Origin: an uncultured Verrucomicrobiales bacterium | GTDB taxonomy: Bacteria > Verrucomicrobiota > Verrucomicrobiia > Verrucomicrobiales > Akkermansiaceae | DNA: 20,418 nucleotides | NCBI GenBank assembly: GCA_937916135.1 | Contig: CALFTQ010000021.1 | Location: 1 to 20,418, forward strand | Direction: 5' to 3' | In this document: positions 20,087 through 20,418 of the stretch, piece by piece | Position numbering within the stretch: the stretch's first letter is position 1 | How the letters are laid out: each line of letters starts with the position of its first letter | Made by a program: the position numbers and the translations under genes | Notes under the pieces: model-generated | Databases searched by the model: none | What the model was told of the DNA's origin: nothing | What the model saw: only the letters and a program-made list of their open reading frames with translations

Positions 20087-20418
20087 TTAGGCGGGCTTGT
20101 TCTTGTTGATAGCCTCCACGAGCACGGAGAGGATCAGACGGATGGAGCGCACGGCGTCGTCGTTGCCGGGGATGGGGAAGTCCACGGTCTCGGGGTCGGC
20201 GTTCGTATCGGTCAGCACAATCACGGGAATGCCCAGGATGTGGGCCTCGCGGATGGCGATGTCCTCGTGATCAGCGCCGATGGCGACCATCACATCGGGA
20301 GCGCCACCCATGTTGCGGATACCCTGCAGGTTGCGCTGCAGCTTCTCGCGCTCACGGGCCAGAGCGGCGAGCTCCTTCTTGGACATGCTCTTGTACTCAG
20401 GCTGCTTGTCGAGGTTCT
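20087..20418 (-). CDS. rpsB: 30S ribosomal protein S2, 3' part
   Basis: The reading frame runs off the window edge, so only about the last 109 residues are seen and the true start lies outside. The visible part matches the C-terminal half of S2: KLQRNLQGIRNMGGAPDVMVAIGADHEDIAIREAHILGIPVIVLTDTNADPETVDFPIPGNDDAVRSIRL. S2 sits on the small subunit near the platform and needs S1 in many bacteria. The internal ATG at 20386 is not the gene start, since sequence upstream of it (NLDKQPEYKS) continues the family alignment. Confidence 0.95.
   Translation of the reverse strand, partial: NLDKQPEYKSMSKKELAALAREREKLQRNLQGIRNMGGAPDVMVAIGADHEDIAIREAHILGIPVIVLTDTNADPETVDFPIPGNDDAVRSIRLILSVLVEAINKNKPA

Overview
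The window reads as chromosomal DNA of a Gram-negative gut-type bacterium of the PVC group, most likely an Akkermansia-like verrucomicrobium. This is inference, not proven. It rests on moderately high GC, two lipoproteins with Gram-negative lipoboxes, secreted proteins with discoidin (F5/8 C) domains, a secreted GH84 hexosaminidase suited to mucin glycans, and start codons almost without Shine-Dalgarno sequences. Most of it is housekeeping and cell-envelope DNA. The accessory-looking part is about 16.7-18.4 kb.

Layout: (1) 232-1506, minus: PLP-dependent O-acetylhomoserine sulfhydrylase. (2) 1677-5138, plus: a two-gene secreted operon, a transglutaminase-like/discoidin protein followed by a thioredoxin-fold protein, ended by a strong terminator. 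(3) 5380-7761, minus: a membrane family-2 glycosyltransferase followed by an L,D-transpeptidase lipoprotein. (4) 7914-9219, plus: a secreted protein of unknown function overlapping an ApaG-domain gene. (5) 9232-10124, minus: pdxH coupled to a small membrane protein. (6) 10419-13942, minus: a HAD phosphatase overlapping a large GH84 glycosidase. (7) 14227-15822, minus, and 15925-16704, plus: a Ppx/GppA-HD protein and an orphan Opp/Dpp-type ABC ATPase with back-to-back promoters. (8) 16714-18114, plus: a RhuM-family gene of mosaic composition and a probably frameshifted membrane-protein gene. (9) 18428-18907, plus: an RlpA-like lipoprotein. (10) 19195-20418, minus: tsf and the 3' part of rpsB.

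Functionally, the envelope genes (L,D-transpeptidase, RlpA-like protein, glycosyltransferase) concern the wall and surface polysaccharide. The GH84 enzyme and the transglutaminase/discoidin protein act outside the cytoplasm. metY, pdxH, tsf, rpsB and ppx are core metabolism or translation; MetY needs the cofactor that PdxH makes.

The most interesting signals are not ordinary genes. (a) Good sigma70-like promoters lie only 6-11 bases before several start codons, which predicts leaderless mRNAs. (b) An intergenic repeat with a 20-bp palindromic core is present in two full copies and one core-less copy. (c) A 226-bp array of GATATCGT modules separated by different tiny hairpins is closed by 25-bp inverted ends. 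(d) The RhuM gene has an AT-rich 5' segment carrying a 31-base palindrome. I saw no rRNA, tRNA, CRISPR array, transposase or complete mobile element.
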